Notes: a model not told the origin generated them from the letters alone. A DNA stretch of 46,234 bases from Pirellulales bacterium (GCA_022451045.1 JAKUOW010000002.1:41376-87609); one strand, 5' to 3'. Positions 35,157 through 45,418 are shown, numbered from the stretch's first letter. A program made the numbers and translations.

Positions 35157-36383
35157 TCACTTAATTAACCTGGCTGTAATTGGCGCTGAGTAATTCTTCC
35201 AGGCGGCTTCTGATCGCTCCTTGTCCGGCTCTCCGTTGTGAATGAGCAACCGATACTTTGATAGGTAAGTTTTACCGGATTCAATGGAAAAAGCGTCCGT
35301 GACCATGGGTGCAAAACAAAAGTAGGGTTTGCTCGGATGTAGCCGGACCGGCTGAGGATGTCGAAAGTTTTCCGGATCACTCATGATCGCAATTCCACTA
35401 TGCCCGCCGGGAACTGAACCGTGGATTTCAACCCAATTTGGCCGACTGTGATTCCCGTTCTCCCGTGTCTTGCCCTCACTTGTCAGAAAGTCGCTGTCAC
35501 CGCTTTCAAACCAGCTGCGGCGGCCACGGATCGCAAAGCCACCATAATGGATTTTCATTACCTGAATGGGCTTCTCCGTCCGATTGATGTATCCAATTGT
35601 GACGTCAACCAGAAAATACTTATCCAGCTTATAGGCTCGCACGTGCCACAGTTCATTGGCAATGCGTTTCACCTGACCGTTTTCTAGTTTGATGTCGTGA
35701 CCTAACACAGCAGCGATGTCGCCAAACACCGGACCGCTTACAGCACCCGCTGAATTCGCATGGGAGATTTGAGCGCGATTCTCCGGTGTTTGCTCCCAGA
35801 AGTTGTACTGCTGACCGTCAAACGTCGTTTGCTGCCAAGCCATGAATAAACCGTGTTGGTGCAAATGATCTGGTGGAAAACCATCCGTCAAAACATTGCC
35901 GACAGGATCATGAATCGGATGAATGAATCCACTTCGTGCATAATGTGGTTGCGTTTTATCAGGACATGGAATGACTGCCGAGTTATATCGCAGCACCTCA
36001 TTATCACCGACCTTTAGGGTTACTCCCTGGTCATCTGTAACTGCTTTTACCGCTGGCGGTTGATCAGCAACGCCGTCTACAAGGCGAAGCGTATACTCTC
36101 GTGAATTGTTTTTATACAGCGGTTCGTCCAACATGAAATACAACTTTGGCTTGTCAGTATTTACATCAATCTGGATAGGAATCGCCTGATTGGAATCTTT
36201 AGATGTGAGAATCATCGAATGTTTCGCCAGTTGGCGCGAAGGCAATTCGACCGCTACAGGGCCATCAAGACGATCGTATTTTCCAGCTTCAATCTTCACC
36301 ACCCATGCAGCAAAAGACTCGCTTTGGAAGCAACACAAGACGGTACAAGTGAGAATAAGCGTGAGCGTCCTGAAATGTGCCAT
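35157..36383 (-). CDS. PmoA-like (DUF6807) secreted protein
   Basis: This 408-residue protein starts with a signal peptide (MAHFRTLTLILTCTVLCCFQ to about residue 25). The ATG at 36383 is chosen over the GTG one codon earlier because AAGGA is six bases upstream of the ATG. FIHPIHDPVGNVLTDGFPP and HLHQHGLFMAW, with a His cluster, mark the PmoA-like (DUF6807) family, which is common in planctomycete polymer-degradation loci and whose function is not established; despite the name it is not a methane monooxygenase subunit. It is the last gene of a five-gene minus-strand operon. Confidence 0.85.
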   Translation of the reverse strand: MAHFRTLTLILTCTVLCCFQSESFAAWVVKIEAGKYDRLDGPVAVELPSRQLAKHSMILTSKDSNQAIPIQIDVNTDKPKLYFMLDEPLYKNNSREYTLRLVDGVADQPPAVKAVTDDQGVTLKVGDNEVLRYNSAVIPCPDKTQPHYARSGFIHPIHDPVGNVLTDGFPPDHLHQHGLFMAWQQTTFDGQQYNFWEQTPENRAQISHANSAGAVSGPVFGDIAAVLGHDIKLENGQVKRIANELWHVRAYKLDKYFLVDVTIGYINRTEKPIQVMKIHYGGFAIRGRRSWFESGDSDFLTSEGKTRENGNHSRPNWVEIHGSVPGGHSGIAIMSDPENFRHPQPVRLHPSKPYFCFAPMVTDAFSIESGKTYLSKYRLLIHNGEPDKERSEAAWKNYSAPITARLIK

Positions 36384-36433
36384 CACTAATCCTTGAATAT
36401 TCTGACTGCTAAAGCTATTTGTCTTGGCGATAC

Positions 36434-37888
36434 TTAGGCCAAGATTTCGTGAACTACTCGTGCTGGATTCACCGAAGTCAGTCGTTCCTTCAGCCCGTTA
36501 CGTTCAAAGAAAAGTTCTTCATGGTGCATGCCGAGCAGATGAAGAATCGTTGCATGCCAGTCCGGTACCCCAACACGATCTTCCACTGCGGCAAACCCAA
36601 GTTCATCGGTGGCACCATATGAAATACCACCTTTGATGCCGCCCCCTGCCATAAACGACACCATCGCATTCTTGTTATGGTCACGCCCGGCGTTCTTTTC
36701 ATTTTTGTCGGCGGGTAACTGTGCGATTGGCAAGCGACCGAATTCACCCCCCCAAACGACGAGTGTGTCATCAAGTAAGCCACGTTGCTTCAGGTCGCGA
36801 ATCAATGCTGCAACAGGCTGATCGGTACGATCACAACAGTTCTTTAAGCCAGCAGCGATCCCGGTGTGGTTGTCCCAAATCTGGAAATTAATAAATAGCT
36901 GCACAAACCGCACACCACGTTCGACCAGGCGGCGGGCATACAGGCACCGGCGACCATATGAATCAGAAGCACCATCACCGATACCGTACATATCCAATGT
37001 CTCTTGTGACTCCTGACTTAGATCTAAAGCATCGGATGTGGCGAGCTGCATTCGAGCTGCTAATTCATAACTGGCAATCCTTGCATCAAGCTCCAGTTGG
37101 CCATTGCGCTTGCTGCGATGTACTTTGTCCAATCGGGAAATCAGCTGTCGTTCTAATTCGGTGATGTTATCCGGTTCATCGTATTCGCGCTGAAGATTCA
37201 GTACCGGCGCACCTGTGCTACGAAAGCGAGTGCCTTGATACACTGGAGGCAGAAATCCGGACTGCCAACTCTGAGTTTGATTTACCGGTAGTCCGGCCGG
37301 ATCATCCAACACAATATATGCCGGCAGATTCTGGTTTTCGCTACCAAGGCCGTAGGTCACCCATGCACCCAATGAGGGCAATCCCGGCCGCTCCTGACCA
37401 CTGTGGATTTTAAATAAGGCCGGTTCATGTGTCAGATTAGTGGTGAACATGCCTTTTATAAAAGCGATCTCATCCACGACGGTTGCCAGATGAGGCATTA
37501 ACTCACTGACATGTGCACCGGATTCTCCGTGCTGTGAAAACCCATACGGCGCTCTAAGCAAGGAACCGGCTGCGGTTGGATTCTCGACTTCACCGGCAAT
37601 CTTCTCAAAGTACGACTTGCCATGCAGCCGCTCCAGCTCTGATTTCGGCTCGAACAAGTCCATTTGGCTAGGACCGCCATTCATGAACAAGTGAATCACC
37701 GACTTTGCTTTCGGCTCGAAGTGCGTATCTCGCGGCTTGAAATCAAACACGCGACGAGATTCGCCATAAACGTCTTCCTTGAGCAGCGATGCGAGTGCAG
37801 CTGCCTTCAGTCCAGTCGCTGTTCTATCAAACCAATTGCGGCGAGTCATCAACTGGTCTGTACCAGAATTGTGTGTCTGTTTCGTCAT
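36434..37888 (-). CDS. DUF1501 protein (copy B)
   Basis: The 484-residue protein belongs to DUF1501, a family with an alkaline-phosphatase-like (sulfatase-like) fold. The N-terminus TRRNWFDRTATGLKAAAL looks like a Tat signal, so export is likely. The motif HLFMNGGPSQMDLFEPK marks the family, as do LWDN-type WDNHTGIAAGL, WGGEFGRLP and GRDHNKNAMVSFMAGGG. In planctomycetes these genes stand next to DUF1549/1553 genes, as here. It starts 26 bases after the stop of the large cytochrome gene. The biochemical role of DUF1501 is unknown. Confidence 0.9.
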   Translation of the reverse strand: MTKQTHNSGTDQLMTRRNWFDRTATGLKAAALASLLKEDVYGESRRVFDFKPRDTHFEPKAKSVIHLFMNGGPSQMDLFEPKSELERLHGKSYFEKIAGEVENPTAAGSLLRAPYGFSQHGESGAHVSELMPHLATVVDEIAFIKGMFTTNLTHEPALFKIHSGQERPGLPSLGAWVTYGLGSENQNLPAYIVLDDPAGLPVNQTQSWQSGFLPPVYQGTRFRSTGAPVLNLQREYDEPDNITELERQLISRLDKVHRSKRNGQLELDARIASYELAARMQLATSDALDLSQESQETLDMYGIGDGASDSYGRRCLYARRLVERGVRFVQLFINFQIWDNHTGIAAGLKNCCDRTDQPVAALIRDLKQRGLLDDTLVVWGGEFGRLPIAQLPADKNEKNAGRDHNKNAMVSFMAGGGIKGGISYGATDELGFAAVEDRVGVPDWHATILHLLGMHHEELFFERNGLKERLTSVNPARVVHEILA

Positions 37889-37914
37889 CGTATTGGGCCT
37901 GCAGGCCTAAGTTG

Positions 37915-40881
37915 TCAGTCTACATATACAAAGCTAGCAGAGTTGAACAGCGCATGGCACAAGTTCGTATATACCTTTGCCGTTAACTCCTCATCATTCA
38001 TGTCCGGCGAATCAGTTTTCCATGCAACCCGCAATTTGTCTATCGCTTGCTGTGTAATCTCTAATTCCGATTCAACCGGTTGATAGGATGTCGCCAACAC
38101 ATAGGCATAGCTAATGCGCTGTGCGTCCGTGTTTCCACCTTCGCTAATAACACGCGCCGCAAACGACTCTGCCCACGACTTCACTTGTGCGTTGTTTAAC
38201 AACTGCAAGGCTTGTGGTGCAACGGTCGATGTTACACGATCGATGCAATTCGGACTCATTCGTGGCCGGTCAAAATTAGCCAGGATCGTTGGGATCTCCG
38301 TGCGTCGTTTCATCACAAAGATACTTCTCCGCCAGCCGCCGTTTTGCCCATTCGAAGTAACCAAACCATCTTCGCGGCGAGTTACCGTGTCTGGTTTTCC
38401 GAATGGTTCCTTTTTCAGTAAACCGGATACGGACAGTAGGCTATCTCGTAGGGATTCCGCATCCAGCCGGCGAATCGACATCCGTGCAAGATATAGATTT
38501 TCTGGATCTTTATCGAGATGCTCGTCGCGGATTAGCGATTGCTGGCGGTATGTGGCTGACAAGAGCATCAAGCGATGCATGTGTTTAATGCTCCATCCAT
38601 GCTCCATAAACTCGACCGCTAGCCAGTCAAGCAGCTCCTGATGTGTTGGTCTCGCACCTGCTATTCCAAAATCATCGAGAGTTCTAACGATGCCCTGTCC
38701 AAAGTGATATCGCCAAATCCGATTAACCATCACGCGAGCGGTAAGCGGGTGATCTTCCTCTACCATCCATTTTGCGAGTGCTAATCGCCTGCCCGTTCCT
38801 GGCGACCCTTCGAATCCCGGTTGGACCTTAAGCGGCCGGTTATCTGGCACCAAAATCGATGGCACACCTGGGCCCACCGGTCGACCGGGAGTCAGGTAAT
38901 CTCCTCGTTTGAGGATGTAGGTCGGTGATGGTGCACCTCTGTCCCAGAGAGCGCGAACGAGCAATTCTTCCGGACGGCTGTTGTTTAGTGATTTGATCTG
39001 ATTGGTGGTGGATTCTTCTGCCTTCTTGAAATCCTCATCGACTTCGGCAAGTTTTGCTGGATCGAGAGTAATGGTATCCGCAAATTTTTCAGCGAGGTAC
39101 TTTTGAATCTCTGATCGCTTTTCATCAACGGTCGCTAATGCTGTTGCGACATCCCCTCGAATGGTTTCCGGCAATCGCTCGAGTCGTTCCTTTTCGAGCC
39201 GATTGGTTGTGGCCTGCCTTAGTGACTCTAAGTCACTCTCCAGCTTCGAGATTTCACTGTCGATCCTGTCGTGCTCAGCTTGCCATGCTCGGCGTTCTTC
39301 TGTCGGAGCGAGTGTCATGAACCTGTCTCGTTGACCTGGTTCAGATCCCTCGCGTATCGGAATTAGCCAGTCGTTCTCGTCGAGTGCCCCTTTGAAAATC
39401 GCTGCCAGACGATAGTAGTCTCTTTGTGGAATCGGATCGAATTTATGTGTGTGGCACTTCGCACACTTCATGGTTAAACCGAGCATGCTCGATGTGTACA
39501 CCTGCAGCAGATCACCGACGACGACTAAGCGATCCGGCACAAAGCCCGTGATTCCCGCAAACGTCCCATCAATGGTCATACGCATAAAACCCGTCGCGAT
39601 GACATTTTCGTAGACCTGTTGACTCACGTTTTCCGGATCAGTGTAATCGGCCAGTTCATCTCCAGCCAATTGTTCCATTACAAATCGGGCATATGATTTG
39701 TCTCGGTTAAAGCTGCTGATAACGTAGTCCCGGTACCGATACGCAGCTGGTCTAAAACGGTCACTCTCCTGCAACCCTTCGCTATCGGCGTAACCAGCCA
39801 AATCGAGCCAGTAGCCACCCCATCGAGCTCCGTACTCCGGCGAAGCCAGCAGCTTCTCAACGAGACGCTCATACGCATCCGGGCGTGTATCAGATTCAAA
39901 TTCCGCAATTTCCGCCGGGGCTGGTGGCAACCCAAGCAAATCAAAATACAAACGTCTGATTAAGGTGCGGCGACTTGCCTCTGGCGATAATTCCAATCCG
40001 AGTTCATCCAGCTTTGCCATAACAAAGTAATCCACGGCATTACGTGCTTTCGCTGATTGCTTAGCCGTTGGGATGTTCGCCTTAACCGGAGGCACAAACG
40101 ACCAGAATTCTCTATCTTCATCGCTGATTAGCGGATCTGGTTTACCATTGGCCACATCTTCTTTGATTTCAACTGTCTTGGCACCAGACGCAATCCAATC
40201 CACGATAAGCTTTATTTCCGAATCAGCAACTGGTTTGACACTAACTCTTACGAGTTGTTGCTTCGGGGGCATCTCTCCGGCATGGACGCGTTTTAGAAGT
40301 AGGCTCTCTTTTGCATTTCCCGCGATGAAGGCCGGGCCGGACTTCCCACCGGCAAGGATGGACTCAACGCTTCGCAAATCAAGATCGCCTTCCTTTACAC
40401 GCGTGCCGTGACATACGGTACACCTCAACTGCAGGATCGGTAGGATGTCCAGCTGAGTCAGTTCCTGTTGTCGATTTGCCTCTGCGCCCGTTTTTGCACC
40501 AGACTTGATCCATTGGTGGATTCGGTCTTTTTCCGCCTGAGTCAACTGCGGTGATTTTTCCGGCGGCATTTCACCCGATTCAATGTACTCCCATAAGAGA
40601 CTCGCCTCTGGATCATCAGTAGATATGACGGCGCCGGATTCCCCGCCATCTAAGATCGCATTGGCGTCTGTCAGGTTCAGTTCGCCCTTTTGAGCATCAG
40701 CATTATGACATTTAGCACATTTCGCTTTTAAGATTGGCAATACATCTGTTTTAAAGAGCTCGCTTGAGTTTTCCTGTCCGAGACTTTGTTGACCGACAAA
40801 TAGAGTACTCGCAACTAATGTCAGCACGAGCATGGCCCGTGAAAAATGGTTTAAAGTCCAGTTGTCGGATATAGGTTTCAT
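37915..40881 (-). CDS. Planctomycete cytochrome c / DUF1549 / DUF1553 protein
   Basis: This 988-residue exported protein has a signal peptide (to about residue 35), then two small cytochrome-type modules with CAKCH (55-59) and CTVCH (near 155), each followed by a G-D/E-L-x-L turn. A DUF1549 domain (about 270-500) contains a third heme-type motif, CAKCHTHKFDPIPQRDYYRL. A coiled coil follows at about 540-640 and a DUF1553 domain at about 720-960. All three CxxCH motifs could bind heme, which would make it a multiheme periplasmic protein. Its exact redox role is unknown. It lies 19 bases downstream of the shorter copy. Confidence 0.9.
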   Translation of the reverse strand: MKPISDNWTLNHFSRAMLVLTLVASTLFVGQQSLGQENSSELFKTDVLPILKAKCAKCHNADAQKGELNLTDANAILDGGESGAVISTDDPEASLLWEYIESGEMPPEKSPQLTQAEKDRIHQWIKSGAKTGAEANRQQELTQLDILPILQLRCTVCHGTRVKEGDLDLRSVESILAGGKSGPAFIAGNAKESLLLKRVHAGEMPPKQQLVRVSVKPVADSEIKLIVDWIASGAKTVEIKEDVANGKPDPLISDEDREFWSFVPPVKANIPTAKQSAKARNAVDYFVMAKLDELGLELSPEASRRTLIRRLYFDLLGLPPAPAEIAEFESDTRPDAYERLVEKLLASPEYGARWGGYWLDLAGYADSEGLQESDRFRPAAYRYRDYVISSFNRDKSYARFVMEQLAGDELADYTDPENVSQQVYENVIATGFMRMTIDGTFAGITGFVPDRLVVVGDLLQVYTSSMLGLTMKCAKCHTHKFDPIPQRDYYRLAAIFKGALDENDWLIPIREGSEPGQRDRFMTLAPTEERRAWQAEHDRIDSEISKLESDLESLRQATTNRLEKERLERLPETIRGDVATALATVDEKRSEIQKYLAEKFADTITLDPAKLAEVDEDFKKAEESTTNQIKSLNNSRPEELLVRALWDRGAPSPTYILKRGDYLTPGRPVGPGVPSILVPDNRPLKVQPGFEGSPGTGRRLALAKWMVEEDHPLTARVMVNRIWRYHFGQGIVRTLDDFGIAGARPTHQELLDWLAVEFMEHGWSIKHMHRLMLLSATYRQQSLIRDEHLDKDPENLYLARMSIRRLDAESLRDSLLSVSGLLKKEPFGKPDTVTRREDGLVTSNGQNGGWRRSIFVMKRRTEIPTILANFDRPRMSPNCIDRVTSTVAPQALQLLNNAQVKSWAESFAARVISEGGNTDAQRISYAYVLATSYQPVESELEITQQAIDKLRVAWKTDSPDMNDEELTAKVYTNLCHALFNSASFVYVD

Positions 40882-40900
40882 CGTGTTAACCCAAATCGCC

Positions 40901-42919
40901 TCAGGGAAGGTATACGAATTCCATCATGTTATAGATGACCATGGCATAGTACGTGTAAGCAGTTGCATCCGTCTCCGGCAGCCAATTCGGCATGGGAACA
41001 GGAGTGTACAAAGGCTCATCCTCGTTTGTTTCGCGTGTTCTTAGATCATCGCGGATTTTGATAATAAATTCGATACTTGCCTGCATTTCTTCGTCTGTTG
41101 GATCGCGGCCAATGGCCATGTTGAAACACCTGATAATGAACTGCTGATCAGTAGGCTGTTGACGAAGTACATTTCCAGCAAACCTCCTCGCGCTATTCAT
41201 TACGAGTTCCGAGTTTATAAGGATCAATGCCTGTGGCGGTGTGGTGGATGTTTGCCGTGCCGGGCAGGAGATATTTGCATCCGGTCGATCAAATGCCTCA
41301 AAAAACGGGTAACGCAGATTTCTACGTGCAAAGACATAAACACTACGTCGGACATGCTGTGACCGATCCGGGTCAACTTCCCATTGTCCTTTGAGCAGTG
41401 TTGTTGCCACTTCTTTCTGAAGTGGTGGTCTCACACCGGGGCCACCCATTTGCAGATTTAGTTCTCCGGAACACATGAGCATGCAGTCGCGTATTGCCTC
41501 ACCTTCGATGCGTCGGGCGGGAAACCTCGCCAGATAATCATTCTCCGGGTCCACCTTAATCGTGTGCTCGAATGCCGCTTTCGCAAGCTCCACATCGTCG
41601 CAATCTTCGGGTTTACTGGCCTGCTGAAAAGTAGCACTGGTCAGAATCTTGAAGTACAGCTGCTTGATGCTCCATCCAGCCTCGATCAGCTCGTGGGCCA
41701 AATAGTCGAGCAATTCAGAATGTGTTGCTGCATTGCCCATCGCGCCAAAATCATTCGGTGTCGATACGAGCGCATTCCCGAAACAATGTTGCCAAACACG
41801 ATTCGCCATCACCCGGGCTGCTAAAGCGCTGTTTTCGCCCGTAATCCAATTCGCCAGTGCCGTGCGACGACCAGCGGTATGATCGTCCGCTTGTCGGTCG
41901 ACAATCGGCGACCAATTCTTCGATAACACCCGCGGAGCAGCTGCATCTAACTGCTCGCCCTGTCGACGGAAGTCACCTCGTATCATCAGGTAACTCTTTT
42001 CATCCGACCGTTTCTCTCGCATGTGGCTAACACTCTTGTTCTTCGTCACATGCACAGCCGGTTGAAAGACCGCGCGTAGTCGATAGAAGTCGTGCTGGCT
42101 AATGGGATCATATTTGTGTTCATGGCATTCGGCACATCCCACCTGCAAGCCAAGCAATACTGCACCAACCGTTCCTGTCATTTCGTTTAACAACTGATGG
42201 CGACGTTCCACTTGCGAGTTGATATCAGGCATGTCCGGACCGGACAGACAAAACATCGTCGCGTGTTTGGCCGCTTCACTATCCGGTTCAATTTCGTCAC
42301 CGGCAAGTTGATAGGCGATGAATTGGTCATAAGGCATATCCTGATTAAACGCCTTGATAACCCAGTCGCGATACTGCCAGGCATTCTTTCGAACCAAGTC
42401 GTGCTCAAATCCATCAGTCTCTGCAAACCGTGCCAGATCCAGCCAGTAAAGCGCCTCGCGTTCCCCAAATCTTGGCGAGGCAAGGTAGCGACTTACCAGG
42501 CTATGATATGCATCCGGTGACTCGGCAATCAAAAATGCTGCGATTTCATCAATGTCGGGATTCATGCCATGCAGGATCAGGCTCAATCGCCGAACGAGCT
42601 TCGCACGATGAAGCGGTGGAAGGGAGGTTAATCCAAAACGCTTTTGCTTTGCAGCGACGAACAAATCGATCGGATTTTCAATGCGCACGTCACCCGTGTC
42701 GGCTGGCACGGTAAATGCCAGTGGCTTGAACGCCCAGTGATCTCGATCCGTTTCAGTGATCAGCTGTTCTGTTACAGCTTCATGTTCCCGCGCGCCGGAT
42801 TCTCGGGCTTCATTGTCCTGGGCAACGACGGAACGGATACTGCTTGTTGCGACGGCAAGCAACAAGATTACAACCAGCGGCTTTAATGTGATTCTGGAGA
42901 CGGTGGTGGTGATGCTCAT
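40901..42919 (-). CDS. DUF1549/DUF1553 protein (short copy, single CxxCH)
   Basis: The 672-residue exported protein has a signal peptide (to about residue 33), a DUF1549 domain (about 75-290) with one heme-type motif CAECHEHKYDPISQHDFYRL, and a DUF1553 domain (about 340-640). Compared with its neighbour it lacks the N-terminal cytochrome modules and the coiled coil. Its start codon overlaps the stop of the DUF1501 gene by four bases (ATGA), so the two are made together. The pair is the usual planctomycete module. Confidence 0.9.
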   Translation of the reverse strand: MSITTTVSRITLKPLVVILLLAVATSSIRSVVAQDNEARESGAREHEAVTEQLITETDRDHWAFKPLAFTVPADTGDVRIENPIDLFVAAKQKRFGLTSLPPLHRAKLVRRLSLILHGMNPDIDEIAAFLIAESPDAYHSLVSRYLASPRFGEREALYWLDLARFAETDGFEHDLVRKNAWQYRDWVIKAFNQDMPYDQFIAYQLAGDEIEPDSEAAKHATMFCLSGPDMPDINSQVERRHQLLNEMTGTVGAVLLGLQVGCAECHEHKYDPISQHDFYRLRAVFQPAVHVTKNKSVSHMREKRSDEKSYLMIRGDFRRQGEQLDAAAPRVLSKNWSPIVDRQADDHTAGRRTALANWITGENSALAARVMANRVWQHCFGNALVSTPNDFGAMGNAATHSELLDYLAHELIEAGWSIKQLYFKILTSATFQQASKPEDCDDVELAKAAFEHTIKVDPENDYLARFPARRIEGEAIRDCMLMCSGELNLQMGGPGVRPPLQKEVATTLLKGQWEVDPDRSQHVRRSVYVFARRNLRYPFFEAFDRPDANISCPARQTSTTPPQALILINSELVMNSARRFAGNVLRQQPTDQQFIIRCFNMAIGRDPTDEEMQASIEFIIKIRDDLRTRETNEDEPLYTPVPMPNWLPETDATAYTYYAMVIYNMMEFVYLP

Positions 42920-44409
42920 CCGTTAATCACCTCCTCAACAAGCTCTGCATCACTTGGTCCAGTCAATCGCTTTTCCAAGCCATTGTGATAATAAGTCAGT
43001 TGGTTGTGATCGATTCCCATGAGGTGCAGGATCGTCGCATGGAAATTCTTAACAGGAACTTTGTCTACTGCAGCTCGCAAGCCGATATCATCCGTTGCGC
43101 CGATGGCACGACCGCCTTGGACACCAGCACCCGCCAGCCAACTACAGAATCCCCAGGGATTGTGATCCCGGCCGTTGCCTTGTTCGCTCATTGGCATGCG
43201 GCCAAACTCACCGCCCCAGATAACGAGAGTATCTTCAAGTAAACCGCGTTGTTTTAAATCTCGTAACAGTCCGGCAACGGGCAGATCCGTTTCGCGACAG
43301 TTTTGACCATGGTTGTTGATCACATGCCGGTGAGCATCCCAGCCGCCTGTATCACCGCTATAGACCTGTACGAATCGGACGCCGCGTTCGATCATGCGTC
43401 GAGCGAGTAGGCAACGACGTCCAAAGTCGCTTGTATGTGGTTGATGCAAGCCATACATTTTGTGCGTGGCATCGGTCTCTTCGCTGATGTCAACCAACTC
43501 CGGCGCTTCAGTCTGCATCCGAAAAGCCAATTCATAACTTGCTATCCTGGCTTCCAGCTCATCATCGTGTGGCTGCTGACGGGCATAGATATGATTGAAA
43601 TCCTGTATCAGCTTTAGCGTTTTAAGTTGTTCATCAGCCTTAACACCCGGTTGCGGCTTCAGGTCCAAGATTGGGTGTTCCCCGGGGCGAATCGTTATGC
43701 CTTGATATGCGGCTGGCAAAAATCCACTGCCCCAGGCCGGAGGGCCGCCTTTTATACCACCACGTGGATCAGGCAGCACGACAAACGCCGGCATATTCTG
43801 GTTCTCTGTTCCTAATCCATAAGCCAGCCAACTACCAAAGCTCGGGCGTCCGGTAAGGATACTTCCCGTATTCATTTGATATACCGATTGTGGGTGATTC
43901 ACACTGTCACCATGCATGCTTCGAATCACGCACAGGTCATCCGCGCAGCTGCCTATTTCAGGCAACATGGTTGAAACAGGCAGCCCCGATTCACCGAATT
44001 TCTTGTACGGCTTCACAGCTGGCATCAGTGGGTTTCTAGCAACGTCTCTTCGTGTCATCACCGCACCGAAAGAATCGGGCACGGGCTTACCAGCATATTC
44101 ATCCAGCGCTTTCTTGGGATCAAACAAGTCGACATGGCTGGGTCCACCATGCATAAAGAGCCAGATGACGCGCTTTGCACGAGGCTTAAAGTGTGTATTT
44201 TGTGGAGCGTGGAATGGTCGAGCAGCACGCGACTCGCCGGCCATCAACGCCGCCAGTGCCAGAGATCCGGCGCCGCCACCAGCCTGCTGTAGCAACTGAC
44301 GACGACTAATAATAGAATCGTGCGTGGCGTTGGTAACGGGCAAGCTCCTCGCGTCACTGGTAAGCCGCCCGCAATGTTTTTTTGATACACGTGAATCCAT
44401 GCGATTCAT
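42916..44409 (-). CDS. DUF1501 protein (copy A), Tat-exported
   Basis: This 497-residue protein is the first gene of the operon. A twin-arginine signal begins at SRRQLLQQAGGGAGSLALAA; it sits about 35 residues in, so the real start may be later than the ATG at 44409. The family motifs WLFMHGGPSHVDLFDPKK, GWDAHRHVINNHG and WGGEFGRMP with GRDHNPWGFCSWLAGAG are present. It shares the DUF1501 layout with the gene at 36434, so the operon has two copies. The stop overlaps the next gene by four bases. Confidence 0.9.
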   Translation of the reverse strand: MNRMDSRVSKKHCGRLTSDARSLPVTNATHDSIISRRQLLQQAGGGAGSLALAALMAGESRAARPFHAPQNTHFKPRAKRVIWLFMHGGPSHVDLFDPKKALDEYAGKPVPDSFGAVMTRRDVARNPLMPAVKPYKKFGESGLPVSTMLPEIGSCADDLCVIRSMHGDSVNHPQSVYQMNTGSILTGRPSFGSWLAYGLGTENQNMPAFVVLPDPRGGIKGGPPAWGSGFLPAAYQGITIRPGEHPILDLKPQPGVKADEQLKTLKLIQDFNHIYARQQPHDDELEARIASYELAFRMQTEAPELVDISEETDATHKMYGLHQPHTSDFGRRCLLARRMIERGVRFVQVYSGDTGGWDAHRHVINNHGQNCRETDLPVAGLLRDLKQRGLLEDTLVIWGGEFGRMPMSEQGNGRDHNPWGFCSWLAGAGVQGGRAIGATDDIGLRAAVDKVPVKNFHATILHLMGIDHNQLTYYHNGLEKRLTGPSDAELVEEVING

Positions 44410-44456
44410 TGTACCTCAAAAGTACAGCACTCAAATCAAACGGAATAGGCATCAAC

Positions 44457-44478
44457 AAGCGGATATCGATAGCCGCTT
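44457..44478 (+). promoter_or_regulatory. Hairpin before the rhomboid start
   Basis: AAGCGG and CCGCTT form a six-base stem with a ten-base loop holding ATATCGAT. It ends 11 bases before the ATG at 44490 and overlaps the start of the ribosome-binding region (AAAGGG). It could affect translation; this is inference. Confidence 0.3.
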
Positions 44479-44489
44479 AAAGGGTAGAA

Positions 44490-45383
44490 ATGGGATTCCA
44501 AGACCGCCATTATGCTCAGGATGAAGACTCCTACAGCTACAGCAGTTATCAAAGCCGAACTGAGCCATTCATTTCCACAAAGATCGTGATTGCTACAGTC
44601 GTGATCTACTTGATTGCCTGGGTTATCGATCAGAACGGTACAGATCATTCTTATCGCTGGCTGGCACTCTCAACCGATTTCTGGGACAAGCCGTGGGAGA
44701 TTTGGCGATTCCTCACGTACGGCTTTCATCACAGCCCATTTTGGATAGCGGGAGGCACGCTTTATCACATTGCCGGAAACATGTTTGGGCTCTATATGTT
44801 TGGCCGATTCGTTGAGCAGCGTATCGGCAAACGAGAGTTTCTTTGCTTCTACTTAATAACCATTTTTCTATGCGGGCTCGGCTGGCTATTAGTAAGAACT
44901 GCCAGCAGCAGTGATGAAATGGCAAGCGTGGTAGGGGCTTCCGGTGGAGTGGTAGGCGTTGTCATTTTGTTCTGTTTCATGTATCCGAATGAGAAGGTAC
45001 TGCTGTTTTTTGTCGTTCCGATGAAGTCCTGGGTGTTCGGGCTATTGCTTGTTGGTCTTGATCTGTTTGGTACGATGGGGCATTCGGTTATTGGGTCTAC
45101 GTCGAGAATTGCTTTCGAGGCACACTTGATGGGTGCAGCCTTTGCCGCTTTATATTTCAAGCTTGGCTGGCGAACCGAATGGATTGCCACAATGTTTACT
45201 GACAGACGTCGACGACGCATCAAAATCCATAAGCCTAAAGAAGACAAGCTGGCTGTTCAGGCTGATGCGATCCTCGGTAAAATTCAGGCTCAAGGCCGTG
45301 AATCTCTGACTCCTAGAGAAGAGAAGCTGTTGATTAAATATAGCAACCAGATGCGCAAACAGGATGACCACGATGAGATCTAG
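44490..45383 (+). CDS. Rhomboid family intramembrane serine protease
   Basis: Rhomboids cut membrane proteins within the membrane. The 297-residue protein has about six hydrophobic segments and the family signature: HIAGNMFGLYMFG (about 93-105), catalytic Ser151 in VVGASGGVVGVV, and His212 in FEAHLMGAAFAAL, which form the Ser-His dyad. The N-terminal 28 residues are polar and Tyr/Ser-rich, and a charged C-terminal tail of about 70 residues follows the last membrane segment. AAGGG precedes the ATG. It diverges from the DUF1501 gene and converges with the coiled-coil gene. Confidence 0.92.
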   Translation: MGFQDRHYAQDEDSYSYSSYQSRTEPFISTKIVIATVVIYLIAWVIDQNGTDHSYRWLALSTDFWDKPWEIWRFLTYGFHHSPFWIAGGTLYHIAGNMFGLYMFGRFVEQRIGKREFLCFYLITIFLCGLGWLLVRTASSSDEMASVVGASGGVVGVVILFCFMYPNEKVLLFFVVPMKSWVFGLLLVGLDLFGTMGHSVIGSTSRIAFEAHLMGAAFAALYFKLGWRTEWIATMFTDRRRRRIKIHKPKEDKLAVQADAILGKIQAQGRESLTPREEKLLIKYSNQMRKQDDHDEI

Positions 45384-45418
45384 CTTTCGCCAGAAATGGC
45401 CGCATCATGGCTAGATCT
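45376..45418. terminator. Possible bidirectional terminator after the rhomboid gene
   Basis: AGATCTAGC (45376-45384) and GCTAGATCT (45410-45418) form a perfect nine-base stem with a 25-base loop. The left arm contains the rhomboid stop codon. A further GCTAGATC lies at 45421. No strong U-tract follows, so it is a weak candidate between convergent genes. Confidence 0.3.
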
